Notes under the pieces: model-generated
Database searches by the model: none
Seen by the model: only the letters and a program-made list of their open reading frames with translations
What the model was told of the DNA's origin: nothing
Part shown: piece by piece, positions 16,495 through 27,506 of the stretch
Layout: the number at the start of each line of letters is the position of its first letter
Position numbering within the stretch: position 1 is the first letter of the stretch
Made by a program: the position numbers and the translations under genes
Source: Nostocoides sp. Soil756
GTDB taxonomy: Bacteria > Actinomycetota > Actinomycetes > Actinomycetales > Dermatophilaceae
Direction: 5' to 3'
Length of the DNA: 64,000 bases
NCBI RefSeq assembly: GCF_001428065.1
Contig: NZ_LMSE01000001.1
Location: 159,709 to 223,708, forward strand

Positions 16495-17276
16495 CGACCT
16501 ACCCCACCTCCCTCGGGACCTCCACCGCCGACGAGATCCGCCTCCTCGGGCAGGACCTCACCGAGGACCTCATGGGCTCGGTCGGCTTCGGCGAGCTCGC
16601 GTTCTGGCTGGTCGCCCTGCGCCGCCCCACCCCCCAAGAGACGCGCGTCTTCGAGGCGGTCCTCGTGGCCCTCGCCGACCACGGCTTCACCCCCACCGCC
16701 ATCGCCGCCCGCCTCACCTACCTCTCCGCCCCCGACTCGCTCCAGGGCGCGCTCGCGGCGGGTCTGCTGGGCGGCGGCTCGCGGTTCCTCGGCGTCACCG
16801 AGGACAGCGGGGCGTTCCTGCACGCGGTCGTCACCGACCTCGGCGACGACCTGCCCACCGACGACGCCGGCTGGGACGCCGTGGCGCTCGAGGCCGTCCA
16901 GCGCACGAAGGAGGCCCGGCGGTTCGTCCCCGGGCTGGGGCACCCCGTGCACAAGCAGGGCGACCCGCGCACCCCCGTGCTCCTGCGCATCGCCGAGGAG
17001 GAGGGCCTGCGCGGCCCGCACCTGCGCCTCTTCGAGGCGGTCGGGCGGGTGCACGACCAGGTCCTCGGGAAGCGGCTGCCGCTCAACGGGGCCGGGGTCT
17101 GCGGTGCGGCCCTGGCCGACCTCGGGCTGCCGGTCGAGATGCTGCGCGGCTTCGCGCTGCTCGCCCGCTGCGCCGGCCTGCTGGGCCAGCTCGCGGAGGA
17201 GCGGCGCCGCCCCATCGGCATGGATGCCTACCTCTCCGTCGACCGCAACGCGGTCTACGTCGACCCCGAGTCCTGA
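16491..17276 (+). CDS. Citryl-CoA lyase-like (citrate synthase superfamily)
   Basis: A 261-residue protein matching the short citryl-CoA lyase/citrate synthase-like group, containing FVPGLGHPVHK (catalytic His) and LNGAGVCGAALADLGLP. Family members run retro-Claisen cleavage of citryl-CoA-type thioesters to acetyl-CoA and a 2-oxoacid. It lacks the N-terminal ATP-citrate lyase domains, so CoA activation must come from elsewhere; the CoA-transferase gene overlapping it by four bases fits that need. The real substrate is unknown. It may be a hydroxylated tricarboxylate formed from ring cleavage. Confidence 0.82.
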   Translation: MTTYPTSLGTSTADEIRLLGQDLTEDLMGSVGFGELAFWLVALRRPTPQETRVFEAVLVALADHGFTPTAIAARLTYLSAPDSLQGALAAGLLGGGSRFLGVTEDSGAFLHAVVTDLGDDLPTDDAGWDAVALEAVQRTKEARRFVPGLGHPVHKQGDPRTPVLLRIAEEEGLRGPHLRLFEAVGRVHDQVLGKRLPLNGAGVCGAALADLGLPVEMLRGFALLARCAGLLGQLAEERRRPIGMDAYLSVDRNAVYVDPES

Positions 17277-17297
17277 CCCTCCGGAAGGAGCACCCGC

Positions 17298-18161
17298 ATG
17301 GCCCAGGTCGTCGCCATCATCGCCTCGACGCACCACCCCTTCTACTACCGCGCCAGCACCGCGGTGGGTGACGAGCGGCCGCCGTTCGCTGACGAGTGGG
17401 TCGCGAAGATCGAGCGCTTCCGCGAGACCCTGACCCGGGCCCGCCCCGACGTCCTCGTCATGGTGGGCAGCGACCACTTCCACCAGCTCTGGCTCGACAA
17501 CATGCCGCAGTTCCTCGTCGGCAAAGCGCCTGTCTACGATGCCAACTGGTACAACGAGGAGCGCGAGTTCGGGCTGCCACGGCTGCGCCTCGAAGGGCAC
17601 GAGGAGCTCTCGTCGCACATCCTGCGCGGGGGCCTGGACTCCGGGTTCGACCTCGCGTTCAGCAACGAGCTGCGGATCGACCACTCGATCACCTGCCCGA
17701 TCATCACCCTGCGGCCCGAAGCCGACCTGCCGATCGTGCCGATCTACACGAACATCTTCGCGCCGCCGCTGCCGCAGCCGAAGCGCTTCGTCGAGCTGGG
17801 CCGCACCATCCGCGAGCTGGTCGAGGCCTGGCCCAGCGACCAGCGGGTGGCCATCATCGGGACCGGCCACCTCTCGCTCGAGCTCGGCGGCCCCCGCCAG
17901 TTCGGGCCGCACGGACCCGACCCGGACTTCGACCGCCGGGCCGTGGAGTGGATCGCCAACGGCGACCTCGAGGGCTGCCTCGGTGAGGTCACCCTCGACA
18001 GCCTGCACCTGCCGGGCAACGCGACCCACGGCTTCATGGACTTCATGCTGATGATGGGCGTCGCGGGCCAGGGGGTGCGCGCCGACCACGTCGACAGCCT
18101 CGACCTGTTCCACACGATGGAGGCGTACTTCACCTGGTACCCGGAGGGAGCGCCGGCATGA
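17298..18161 (+). CDS. LigB-like class III extradiol dioxygenase
   Basis: A 287-residue catalytic subunit of the protocatechuate 4,5-dioxygenase (LigB)/gallate dioxygenase superfamily, which opens dihydroxylated aromatic rings next to the hydroxyls using Fe(II) and O2. Recognisable are His12 in STHHPF and His60 in GSDHFH (metal ligands by family analogy) and His191 in GTGHLSLELGG (probable catalytic base). The third ligand, a glutamate in LigB, is not obvious: the corresponding region reads GNATHGFMDF. A GGAAGGAG ribosome site precedes the ATG. The next gene, a LigA-like subunit, overlaps by four bases. The aromatic substrate is unknown. Confidence 0.82.
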   Translation: MAQVVAIIASTHHPFYYRASTAVGDERPPFADEWVAKIERFRETLTRARPDVLVMVGSDHFHQLWLDNMPQFLVGKAPVYDANWYNEEREFGLPRLRLEGHEELSSHILRGGLDSGFDLAFSNELRIDHSITCPIITLRPEADLPIVPIYTNIFAPPLPQPKRFVELGRTIRELVEAWPSDQRVAIIGTGHLSLELGGPRQFGPHGPDPDFDRRAVEWIANGDLEGCLGEVTLDSLHLPGNATHGFMDFMLMMGVAGQGVRADHVDSLDLFHTMEAYFTWYPEGAPA

Positions 18162-18520
18162 GCAAGTACCTCGTGAACAAGTTCCTCTACACCGTCGACC
18201 GCGACCCCGAGCTCGTGGAGCGCTACCGCACCGACCCCGCGGGCACCGTCGGCTGGTGGGAGAAGACGCAGGCCAACCGCATCCTCAACGTCCCCGAGGC
18301 CGAGGCGAGCACCTGGCTGGCGTTCGAGGAGGCCGAGCGCGCCGCGCTCGTCGCCCACGACCACGTGGCGCTCTTCGAGCTGGGGGCGCACCCGTTCCTC
18401 ACGCTGACCCTCTTCATCGCGATGTTCGAGCGCGACCACCCCGAGCCCCTGTCGTACCAGAAGGCCTACGGGCAGGCGCTGGCCCACCTGTCGCTGCCCT
18501 ACCCCGACATCGCCACCTGA
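18158..18520 (+). CDS. LigA-like dioxygenase small subunit
   Basis: A 120-residue helical protein similar to the alpha (LigA) subunit of protocatechuate 4,5-dioxygenase, which caps the LigB active site and helps bind the substrate carboxylate. The start lies within the overlapping ATGA of the LigB-like gene, implying 1:1 synthesis. The segment LGAHPFLTLTLFIAMFERD resembles the conserved helix of the family. Assignment rests on size, this resemblance and pairing with LigB. Confidence 0.75.
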   Translation: MSKYLVNKFLYTVDRDPELVERYRTDPAGTVGWWEKTQANRILNVPEAEASTWLAFEEAERAALVAHDHVALFELGAHPFLTLTLFIAMFERDHPEPLSYQKAYGQALAHLSLPYPDIAT

Positions 18521-18523
18521 GCC

Positions 18524-19504
18524 GTGCGCGCCGCCGTCGTCACTGCCCACGGCCGCCCGCCCGCGGCCGCCGAGCACCCGGACCCGACGCCCGCCCCGGG
18601 CCAGGTGCTGGTCGAGGTCACCGCCGTGCCCATCACCCCCCTCGACCTGCTCTGCGCGTCGGGCACCTCCTACTTCGGCGCGCCCACGCTGCCCTACGTC
18701 CCCGGCGTCCAGGGGGTCGGCGTGGTCCGGGAAGGGCCCTCCCACCTCGTGGGGCGGCGCGTCTGGTTCGCGAGCACGGCCGGGATGGCGCCGGGCGACG
18801 GGGGGATGGCCGAGCTGACCGCCGTGTCCCCGGCCGACCTGGTCCCGCTGCACGCCGACGTCCCCGACCCGGTGGTGGCCGCCCTCGGCCTGTCGGCGGT
18901 CGCGGCCTGGGAAGTGCTCCAGGGGCGGGCCCGTCTGCTCCCCGGGGAGTGCGTGGTGGTCCTCGGCGCCGGCGGGGTCGTCGGGCAGGTGGCCGTGCAG
19001 AGCGCTCGCCTCCTGGGCGCCCGGCGGGTCGTGGCGCTCGCGCGTTCCGCGACCGCCCGGGAGGCCGCCGCGCGGCGCGGTGCCGACGAGGTCCTCGCCC
19101 TCGGTGACGACGACGAGCCCACAGCCCTCGCCGCCCGCATCCGGGATGCCTGCGGCGGTGACGGCGCCGACGTCGTCGTCGACCCGCTCGCCGGCGTCGC
19201 CGCGAGCGCCGCGGTGCTCGCCCTCGCCCCGGGGGGCCGCCTCGTCAACCTCGGCAGCAGTGCCGGTGCGACCCTGGCCGTCGACTCCGCGGCCGTGCGC
19301 AGCCGCTCGGCCGCCGTCCTCGGGTACACGAACAACGCCCTGACGGCCGAGCGCCGCGAGGAGGTCCTCACGACGGTCCTCGCCCACGCCGCTCGCGGGC
19401 GGATCGGCGTCGACCACACCGTCCGCCCGCTCGCCGACGTCGCCGAGGCGTGGCAGCAGGTGCGCGAGGGGACGGCGCGGGACCGGGTCGTCCTGGTGCC
19501 CTGA
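18524..19504 (+). CDS. MDR-family quinone oxidoreductase/zinc-type dehydrogenase
   Basis: A 326-residue medium-chain dehydrogenase/reductase. The GroES-like half comprises about residues 1-120. The Rossmann half carries VVLGAGGVVGQVAVQSARLLGA near 145, and a late PLADVAEAWQQVREG motif is typical of quinone oxidoreductase-like members. No structural-zinc cysteine cluster is seen, so it is probably zinc-independent and NADPH-linked. GTG at 18524 lies three bases after the LigA-like stop, making it the last gene of the five-gene operon. It might reduce an unsaturated or keto intermediate. Confidence 0.82.
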   Translation: MRAAVVTAHGRPPAAAEHPDPTPAPGQVLVEVTAVPITPLDLLCASGTSYFGAPTLPYVPGVQGVGVVREGPSHLVGRRVWFASTAGMAPGDGGMAELTAVSPADLVPLHADVPDPVVAALGLSAVAAWEVLQGRARLLPGECVVVLGAGGVVGQVAVQSARLLGARRVVALARSATAREAAARRGADEVLALGDDDEPTALAARIRDACGGDGADVVVDPLAGVAASAAVLALAPGGRLVNLGSSAGATLAVDSAAVRSRSAAVLGYTNNALTAERREEVLTTVLAHAARGRIGVDHTVRPLADVAEAWQQVREGTARDRVVLVP

Positions 19505-19548
19505 GGCCGGACGCCCGGCCGGTGGTCGAGCGGGTCCCCGCGAGCCCG

Positions 19549-19554
19549 TAGACT
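19549..19554 (+). promoter_or_regulatory. -10 box (TAGACT) for the RNA helicase transcript
   Basis: TAGACT at 19549-19554 fits an actinobacterial TANNNT -10 element. Transcription would begin near 19561-19562, giving the helicase a leader of about 180 bases and placing the first base at the GTG of a small ORF. Confidence 0.5.
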
Positions 19555-19561
19555 GGTCGCA

Positions 19562-19618
19562 GTGGCCCGCCCAGTTCTGCCTCGGGCCCTGCTTCCTCTG
19601 ATGTCGATGCCAGTGTGA
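19562..19618 (+). CDS. Putative leaderless 18-residue leader peptide
   Basis: A short ORF, GTG to TGA, encodes MARPVLPRALLPLMSMPV. Its GTG is exactly seven bases after the TAGACT box, so it would be translated as a leaderless message from the first nucleotide. It ends 124 bases before the DEAD-box helicase start. The peptide is hydrophobic and proline-rich. A role as a translated leader that tunes helicase expression is inferred from position alone. Confidence 0.4.
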   Translation: MARPVLPRALLPLMSMPV

Positions 19619-19742
19619 CCGGCCCCATGGCCGCCGTCACCGCGCGCCGCGGCCCCGAGAGCCCGCCCGGCAGAACATCCACGTTGTCGCTGCCGACGGC
19701 TACTCGTCGCCCCGACACACCCCACCACCGGGAGACCACCCC

Positions 19743-21194
19743 GTGTCCTCAGACACCTTCGGCGCGCTCGGCGTGCCCACCGTCCTCGTCGACGTCCTGG
19801 CCCAGGCCGGGATCACGACCCCCACCCCCATCCAGGCCGCGACCCTGCCCGACTCGCTCGCCGGCCGTGACCTGCTCGGCCGTGGCCGCACCGGCTCCGG
19901 CAAGACCGTCGCCTTCCTGCTGCCGCTGCTCGCGCGCCTCGCCACCAGCGGCAAGCAGCGCACCCCCAAGCGGCCCCGCGCGCTCATCCTCGCCCCGACC
20001 CGCGAGCTCGCCAGCCAGATCGACGAGGCCATGGCCCCGCTCGCCGCGGTGCTCGGCCTCACCTCGCGCACCGTGTTCGGCGGCGTCGGCCAGGGTCCGC
20101 AGGTCTCGGCCATCCGCCGCGGTGTCGACGTCGTCGTGGCCTGCCCCGGTCGCCTCGAGGACCTCATCGGCCAGGGCCACGTCGCCCTCGACGCCGTCGA
20201 GGTCACCGTCGTCGACGAGGCCGACCACATGGCCGACCTCGGCTTCCTGCCGCAGGTGCGTCGCATCCTCGACGCCACCCCGAGCCGCGGCCAGCGGATG
20301 CTGTTCTCGGCCACGCTCGACGCCGGCATCGGCGTCCTCGCCAAGCGCTACCTGCACGACCCCGCCACCCACGAGGCCGACTCGGCCCAGTCCCCGGTGT
20401 CCGCGATGTCGCACCACGTGCTGCACGTGGCCGGGGCCGCGCACCTGCCGGTGCTCGTCGACCTCACCTCGGCGCCGGGTCGCACCATCGTGTTCACCCG
20501 CACCAAGCACCGCGCCAAGCGGATCGCCCGCCAGCTCAACGAGGCCGGCGTCCCGGCGGTCGAGCTGCACGGCAACCTCAGCCAGGGCCAGCGCACCCGC
20601 ACCATGGAGGCCTTCCACAGCGGGGCCGCCAAGACCCTCGTGGCCACCGACATCGCGGCCCGCGGCATCCACGTCGACGACGTGGGCCTGGTCATCCACG
20701 CCGACCCGCCGGTCGAGCACAAGGCGTACCTGCACCGCTCGGGCCGCACCGCCCGCGCCGGCGCCTCGGGCACCGTCATCACGCTGATGACCGACGACCA
20801 GGTGCGCGACGTGCGCGACCTCACCCGCAAGGCCGGCATCAACCCCACCATCACCCGGGCCCACGCCCAGCACCCGGTGCTGGCCGAGCTCGCCCCCGGC
20901 GAGCGCTCCCTCGAGGGCGGCTACGTCGCCCCCGCCGGCGCCGAGCGCTCCGGTGGTGGCGGCGGCGGTCGCCGTGGTGGCGGCCGTCCCGGCGGTGCGG
21001 CGGGCTCGCCGCGCCAGGGTGGCGGTCCGCGCAGCGCGCGCGGCCCGCGCAGCGAGCCGCGCGCCGGGGGGCAGGCCCAGGGTCAGGGACGCCCGCGCCG
21101 CGGCTCCGGCTCCTCCGGCCGGCCGGCTGCCGCGCCGTCGGGCCGCTCGGCCGCGTCCTTCTCCGAGGGTGCCCGCCCGCGCCGCTCCCGCTGA
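19743..21194 (+). CDS. DEAD-box RNA helicase
   Basis: A 483-residue DEAD-box helicase that unwinds RNA duplexes, probably in ribosome assembly or mRNA turnover at low temperature. The Q-motif region is ITTPTPIQAATLP (about residue 25); motif I is GRTGSGKT, motif Ia PTRELASQI, motif II DEAD, motif III SAT and motif VI HRSGRTARAG. The last 90 residues form a Gly/Arg/Ser-rich disordered tail expected to bind RNA. GTG at 19743 has GGGAGA seven bases upstream. The gene sits behind a ~180-base leader containing a small ORF, a common arrangement for autoregulated helicases. Confidence 0.93.
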   Translation: MSSDTFGALGVPTVLVDVLAQAGITTPTPIQAATLPDSLAGRDLLGRGRTGSGKTVAFLLPLLARLATSGKQRTPKRPRALILAPTRELASQIDEAMAPLAAVLGLTSRTVFGGVGQGPQVSAIRRGVDVVVACPGRLEDLIGQGHVALDAVEVTVVDEADHMADLGFLPQVRRILDATPSRGQRMLFSATLDAGIGVLAKRYLHDPATHEADSAQSPVSAMSHHVLHVAGAAHLPVLVDLTSAPGRTIVFTRTKHRAKRIARQLNEAGVPAVELHGNLSQGQRTRTMEAFHSGAAKTLVATDIAARGIHVDDVGLVIHADPPVEHKAYLHRSGRTARAGASGTVITLMTDDQVRDVRDLTRKAGINPTITRAHAQHPVLAELAPGERSLEGGYVAPAGAERSGGGGGGRRGGGRPGGAAGSPRQGGGPRSARGPRSEPRAGGQAQGQGRPRRGSGSSGRPAAAPSGRSAASFSEGARPRRSR

Positions 21195-21218
21195 CCTCTC
21201 GGGGTCACCCGACCGCGC

Positions 21219-21251
21219 GCCCCGCTCCGGCCCTCACGGCCGGGGCGGGGC
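21219..21251. terminator. Bidirectional hairpin between helicase and DoxX-like gene
   Basis: The arms 21219-21232 and 21238-21251 pair over 14 bases with one mismatch, around a five-base loop. It lies between convergent genes and overlaps the last codons of the DoxX-like gene, so it can terminate both. Confidence 0.5.
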
Positions 21252-21683
21252 GTCGTTCGTCCGGGCCGCGCGCCACGCCGCCCAGGCGCCGGTGGACCAC
21301 AGCACCAGCAGGACCAGGAGCGGCTGGAACAGCAGCCGGATGCCGCGGGCCCGGTCGGTGTCGAGGCCGAACCCGTCGGTGCCGGTGACGAACTGGCTGA
21401 TGTTGCCGGGGAAGACCGCCACCAGGAAGGCCGCGACGACCCATCCGACGGCCGGGCGGTGCCGCCGCGGGGTCAGCGCCAGCGCCGCCGCGAGGGCCAG
21501 CTCGAGGACCCCGCTCAGCGCGATGACCAGCTCCGGAGCCGGCAGCCAGGGCGGGATCTGGGCCCGGAAGGACCCGGCCGACACCAGGTGGGCGACCCCG
21601 GCGACGGCGAGGAACGCGGCGAAGGCCAGCCGGGCGACGGTGCGCGGCACCGAGCTGGGGGCGGCGGCGGGGTGGAGGTGCAT
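21234..21683 (-). CDS. DoxX-like membrane protein (copy 1)
   Basis: A 149-residue integral membrane protein with four predicted membrane segments, resembling DoxX/DUF4267-type small membrane proteins. It shares an unusual motif set with the gene at 57411-57869: FRAQ-x-P-x-W, a proline-glycine-asparagine (PGN) in the third segment, GFGLDTD and RL-x-FQP. The function is unknown; relatives are linked to redox stress or membrane maintenance. I chose the ATG at 21683 (GGAGG-like sequence just upstream) over an extension into the next hairpin. Confidence 0.78.
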   Translation of the reverse strand: MHLHPAAAPSSVPRTVARLAFAAFLAVAGVAHLVSAGSFRAQIPPWLPAPELVIALSGVLELALAAALALTPRRHRPAVGWVVAAFLVAVFPGNISQFVTGTDGFGLDTDRARGIRLLFQPLLVLLVLWSTGAWAAWRAARTNDAPPRP

Positions 21684-21715
21684 GGCCCCACCCCACCACG
21701 CCCCGAGCGCACGAA

Positions 21716-21742
21716 GGGGGCCGGCCCCGCGGGCCGGCCCCC
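21716..21742. terminator. Strong 12-bp hairpin downstream of the nuclease gene
   Basis: GGGGGCCGGCCC (21716-21727) pairs perfectly with GGGCCGGCCCCC (21731-21742) across a three-base loop. It lies just beyond the stop codon of the large secreted nuclease gene. Confidence 0.65.
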
Positions 21743-21757
21743 TCACGTCGTGCTCGC

Positions 21758-25069
<3,312 letters not shown>

Positions 25070-25336
25070 GCATCCTCCAGGGGTCCGGCGGGGAGCGCCG
25101 ACCTGTCCTCGACACCTCGACCCGCTCGCGTGCGCGGCGAACGTAACACCGCGGATCGACCCCTGCGACCTCAGCAGTCCCACAGGTTCGTGAACTCCCG
25201 GGGAACGCTCGGAGGCCGTCCGCGGGCGTGAGCGGGGAACATCCGGGCCGGTCAGGGCCTTGGCCCAGAGGTAGATCCCCGGCGCGTGGGCGGCATCCGC
25301 CCCTCTGCGCCGCCCCCAGTGACAGGAGCAGACGAC

Positions 25337-26203
25337 ATGAAGCAGCGTGCACTGGCAGACCGCCAGGTCGGCGCCATCGGGCTCGGCGGGATGCCGATGT
25401 CGATCGAGGGGCGCCCCGACGAGGCCCGCAGCATCGCGACCGTCCGTGCGGCGCTCGACGCCGGCGTCACCCTCATCGACACCGCCGACGCCTACCACCG
25501 CGACGCGAACGAGGTCGGCCACAACGAGACCCTCATCGCCAAGGCCCTCGCCTCGTACGGCGGCGACACCTCGCACGTAGTCGTGGCGACCAAGGGCGGC
25601 CACCTGCGCCCGGGCGACGGCTCGTGGACGCGCAACGGCGACCCGGCCTACCTGAAGGCCGCCGCGAAGGCCTCGGCGCAGCGCCTGGGCGTCGACGCCA
25701 TCGGGCTCTACCAGTTCCACCGGCCCGACCCGGAGGTCCCCTACGCCGAGTCGGTCGGGGCGCTGGCGGAGCTGCTCGACGAGGGCGTCATCCAGCGGGC
25801 CGGCATCTCGAACGCCACCGTGGCCCAGATCGACGAGGCCAACGAGGTGCTCGGCGGCCGCCTGGTATCGGTGCAGAACCAGTTCTCGCCGGCGTTCCTC
25901 TCCAGCCGCGGCGAGCTCGACCACTGCGCCGAGCTGGGCATCGCCTTCCTGCCGTGGAGCCCGCTCGGCGGCATCAAGAGCGCCGGCGACCTCGGCGGCC
26001 GCCACGCGGCCTTCGCGACGGTGGCGCAGGCGCACGGGGTGAGCCCGCAGCAGGTGGCCCTGGCGTGGGAGCTCTCGCTGGCCGACGTCGTGCTGCCCAT
26101 CCCGGGAGCCTCACGCCCGGCGTCCATCCAGGACTCCGTGCAGGCCGCGGACCTCGAGCTCACCGACGACGAGCTCGAGCAGCTGGGGTCGGCCGCGGGC
26201 TGA
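25337..26203 (+). CDS. Aldo/keto reductase
   Basis: A 288-residue cytosolic NADPH-dependent oxidoreductase of the AKR superfamily (TIM barrel). The tetrad is visible as Asp and Tyr in DTADAYH (about residue 48), Lys in VATKGG (about 83) and His in YQFHRPD (about 120). The C-terminal IPGASRPASIQDSVQAADLELTDDE is typical. The carbonyl substrate is unknown. ATG 25337 has AGGAG eight bases upstream. It is divergent from the secreted nuclease gene across 267 bases, in which I see no recognisable element beyond generic promoter-like sequence. Confidence 0.9.
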   Translation: MKQRALADRQVGAIGLGGMPMSIEGRPDEARSIATVRAALDAGVTLIDTADAYHRDANEVGHNETLIAKALASYGGDTSHVVVATKGGHLRPGDGSWTRNGDPAYLKAAAKASAQRLGVDAIGLYQFHRPDPEVPYAESVGALAELLDEGVIQRAGISNATVAQIDEANEVLGGRLVSVQNQFSPAFLSSRGELDHCAELGIAFLPWSPLGGIKSAGDLGGRHAAFATVAQAHGVSPQQVALAWELSLADVVLPIPGASRPASIQDSVQAADLELTDDELEQLGSAAG

Positions 26204-26220
26204 CCGCGCGCGCCCTCCGG

Positions 26221-26305
26221 GCCTCGAGACCCCGGTTCGTCAGCCTCACCCCGGTTCGCTTCCGGGGTGAGGCTGACGTTTCGGGGTGACCCCGAAAAGC
26301 CGAGG
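26221..26305. repeat. 85-bp palindromic intergenic element, copy A
   Basis: This 85-base block matches 60929-61013 at about 73 of 85 positions by hand alignment. It holds two hairpins: a 17-bp perfect stem (26238-26254 with 26262-26278) and a compact 9-bp palindrome, TTTCGGGGT-G-ACCCCGAAA (26279-26297). Here it lies between convergent genes, where it can act as a bidirectional terminator. Confidence 0.8.
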
Positions 26306-26321
26306 TGGTGGGGGGAGCGGG

Positions 26322-27503
26322 TCAGCCGAGGTGGCCGCGGACCGACACGTGGCCCTTGAGCAGGTTGCGGGCCAGGGTGCGGCGCTGGATCTCGTCGGTG
26401 CCCTCGTAGATGCGCAGCAGCCGCAGCTCGCGGTACCAGCGCTCGAGCGGCAGCTCGCGGGTGTAGCCCATCCCGCCGTGCACCTGGAGCATCCGGTCGA
26501 CGATCTCGTTGCACTTGACCCCGCCGAAGAGCTTGGCCATCGACTGCGCCTGGCGCGAGTCACGACCCTCGTCGACCTGCCACGCGGCCGACAGCACCAG
26601 CCAGCGCAGCGCCTCGATCTCGGTGGCGGAGTCGGCGATCATCCACTGGATGGCCTGCCGCTCGGCGATCGGCTTGCCGAAGGTCACCCGGTTGCGAGCC
26701 CACTCCATGGCCATCTCGACCATCCGCTCGCAGCCGCCCAGGGCGCGGGCCGGCAGCAGGTAGCGGCCCTTCCCGATCCACTGCATCGCGAGCGCGAAGC
26801 CCTTGCCCTCCTCGCCGAGGATGGCCGAGTGCGGCACCCGCACGTCGTCGAACACCAGTGCCGCCGGGCCCCACTCGCCCATGGTGTCGATCTGCTGCGA
26901 GGTCCAGCCGCGGTCGCGGTCCACCAGGAAACAGGTGACCGACTCCCCGGTGCGCCCCTCCTTGTGGGCCTCGGGGTCGGTGACCGCGAAGACCATCACG
27001 AAGTCGGCCTCGACCCCGCCGGTGATGAAGGTCTTCTCGCCGTTGATGACCCACTCGTCGCCCTCGCGCCGGGCCGAGGTGCGGATGGCGCGCGCGTCGG
27101 AGCCGGCGCCGGGCTCGGTGATGGCGAAGCAGCTCTTGCGGGTGCCCTCGATGGTCGGGCGCAGGTACTCCTCCTGCTGGGCCTCGTTGGCGTGGAAGAG
27201 GATGTTGTCGGCGTCGCCGGCGAAGCGGAACGGCACGAACGAGCGCCCGAGCTCGACCTCGACCAGCGCGGCCATCACCGCCGACAGCCCCATCCCGCCG
27301 TACTCCTCCGGGGTCAGCACGCCGAAGAACCCGGCTTCACGGGCGGTGTCCTGCAGCCGCTTCAGCTCCTCGGGGGGCAGGCCGCGCTCGTGGCGGCGCT
27401 CGCGGGCCAGCACGTCCTGCTCGAGCGGCATGACCTCCTTCTCCACGAAGGTGCGGACCCACTGGCGGATGTCGCGCTCGTCGTCGGTCAGGCTCAGGTC
27501 CAT
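26322..27503 (-). CDS. Acyl-CoA dehydrogenase
   Basis: A 393-residue FAD-dependent acyl-CoA dehydrogenase catalysing alpha,beta-desaturation of an acyl-CoA. The FAD/substrate motif is FAITEPGAGSDARAI (about 130). The C-terminal motif RIYEGTDEIQRRTLARNLLKG holds the likely Glu base. It starts three bases after the stop of the adenylate-forming ligase, so the two are co-transcribed and probably activate and then oxidise the same acid. Chain length is unknown. Confidence 0.93.
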   Translation of the reverse strand: MDLSLTDDERDIRQWVRTFVEKEVMPLEQDVLARERRHERGLPPEELKRLQDTAREAGFFGVLTPEEYGGMGLSAVMAALVEVELGRSFVPFRFAGDADNILFHANEAQQEEYLRPTIEGTRKSCFAITEPGAGSDARAIRTSARREGDEWVINGEKTFITGGVEADFVMVFAVTDPEAHKEGRTGESVTCFLVDRDRGWTSQQIDTMGEWGPAALVFDDVRVPHSAILGEEGKGFALAMQWIGKGRYLLPARALGGCERMVEMAMEWARNRVTFGKPIAERQAIQWMIADSATEIEALRWLVLSAAWQVDEGRDSRQAQSMAKLFGGVKCNEIVDRMLQVHGGMGYTRELPLERWYRELRLLRIYEGTDEIQRRTLARNLLKGHVSVRGHLG

Positions 27504-27506
27504 CGG

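Noticed and set aside
25070-26035. Upstream extension of the nuclease gene
   Set aside because: The extension is antisense to the aldo/keto reductase and would bury a clear signal peptide, so the start was set at 25069.
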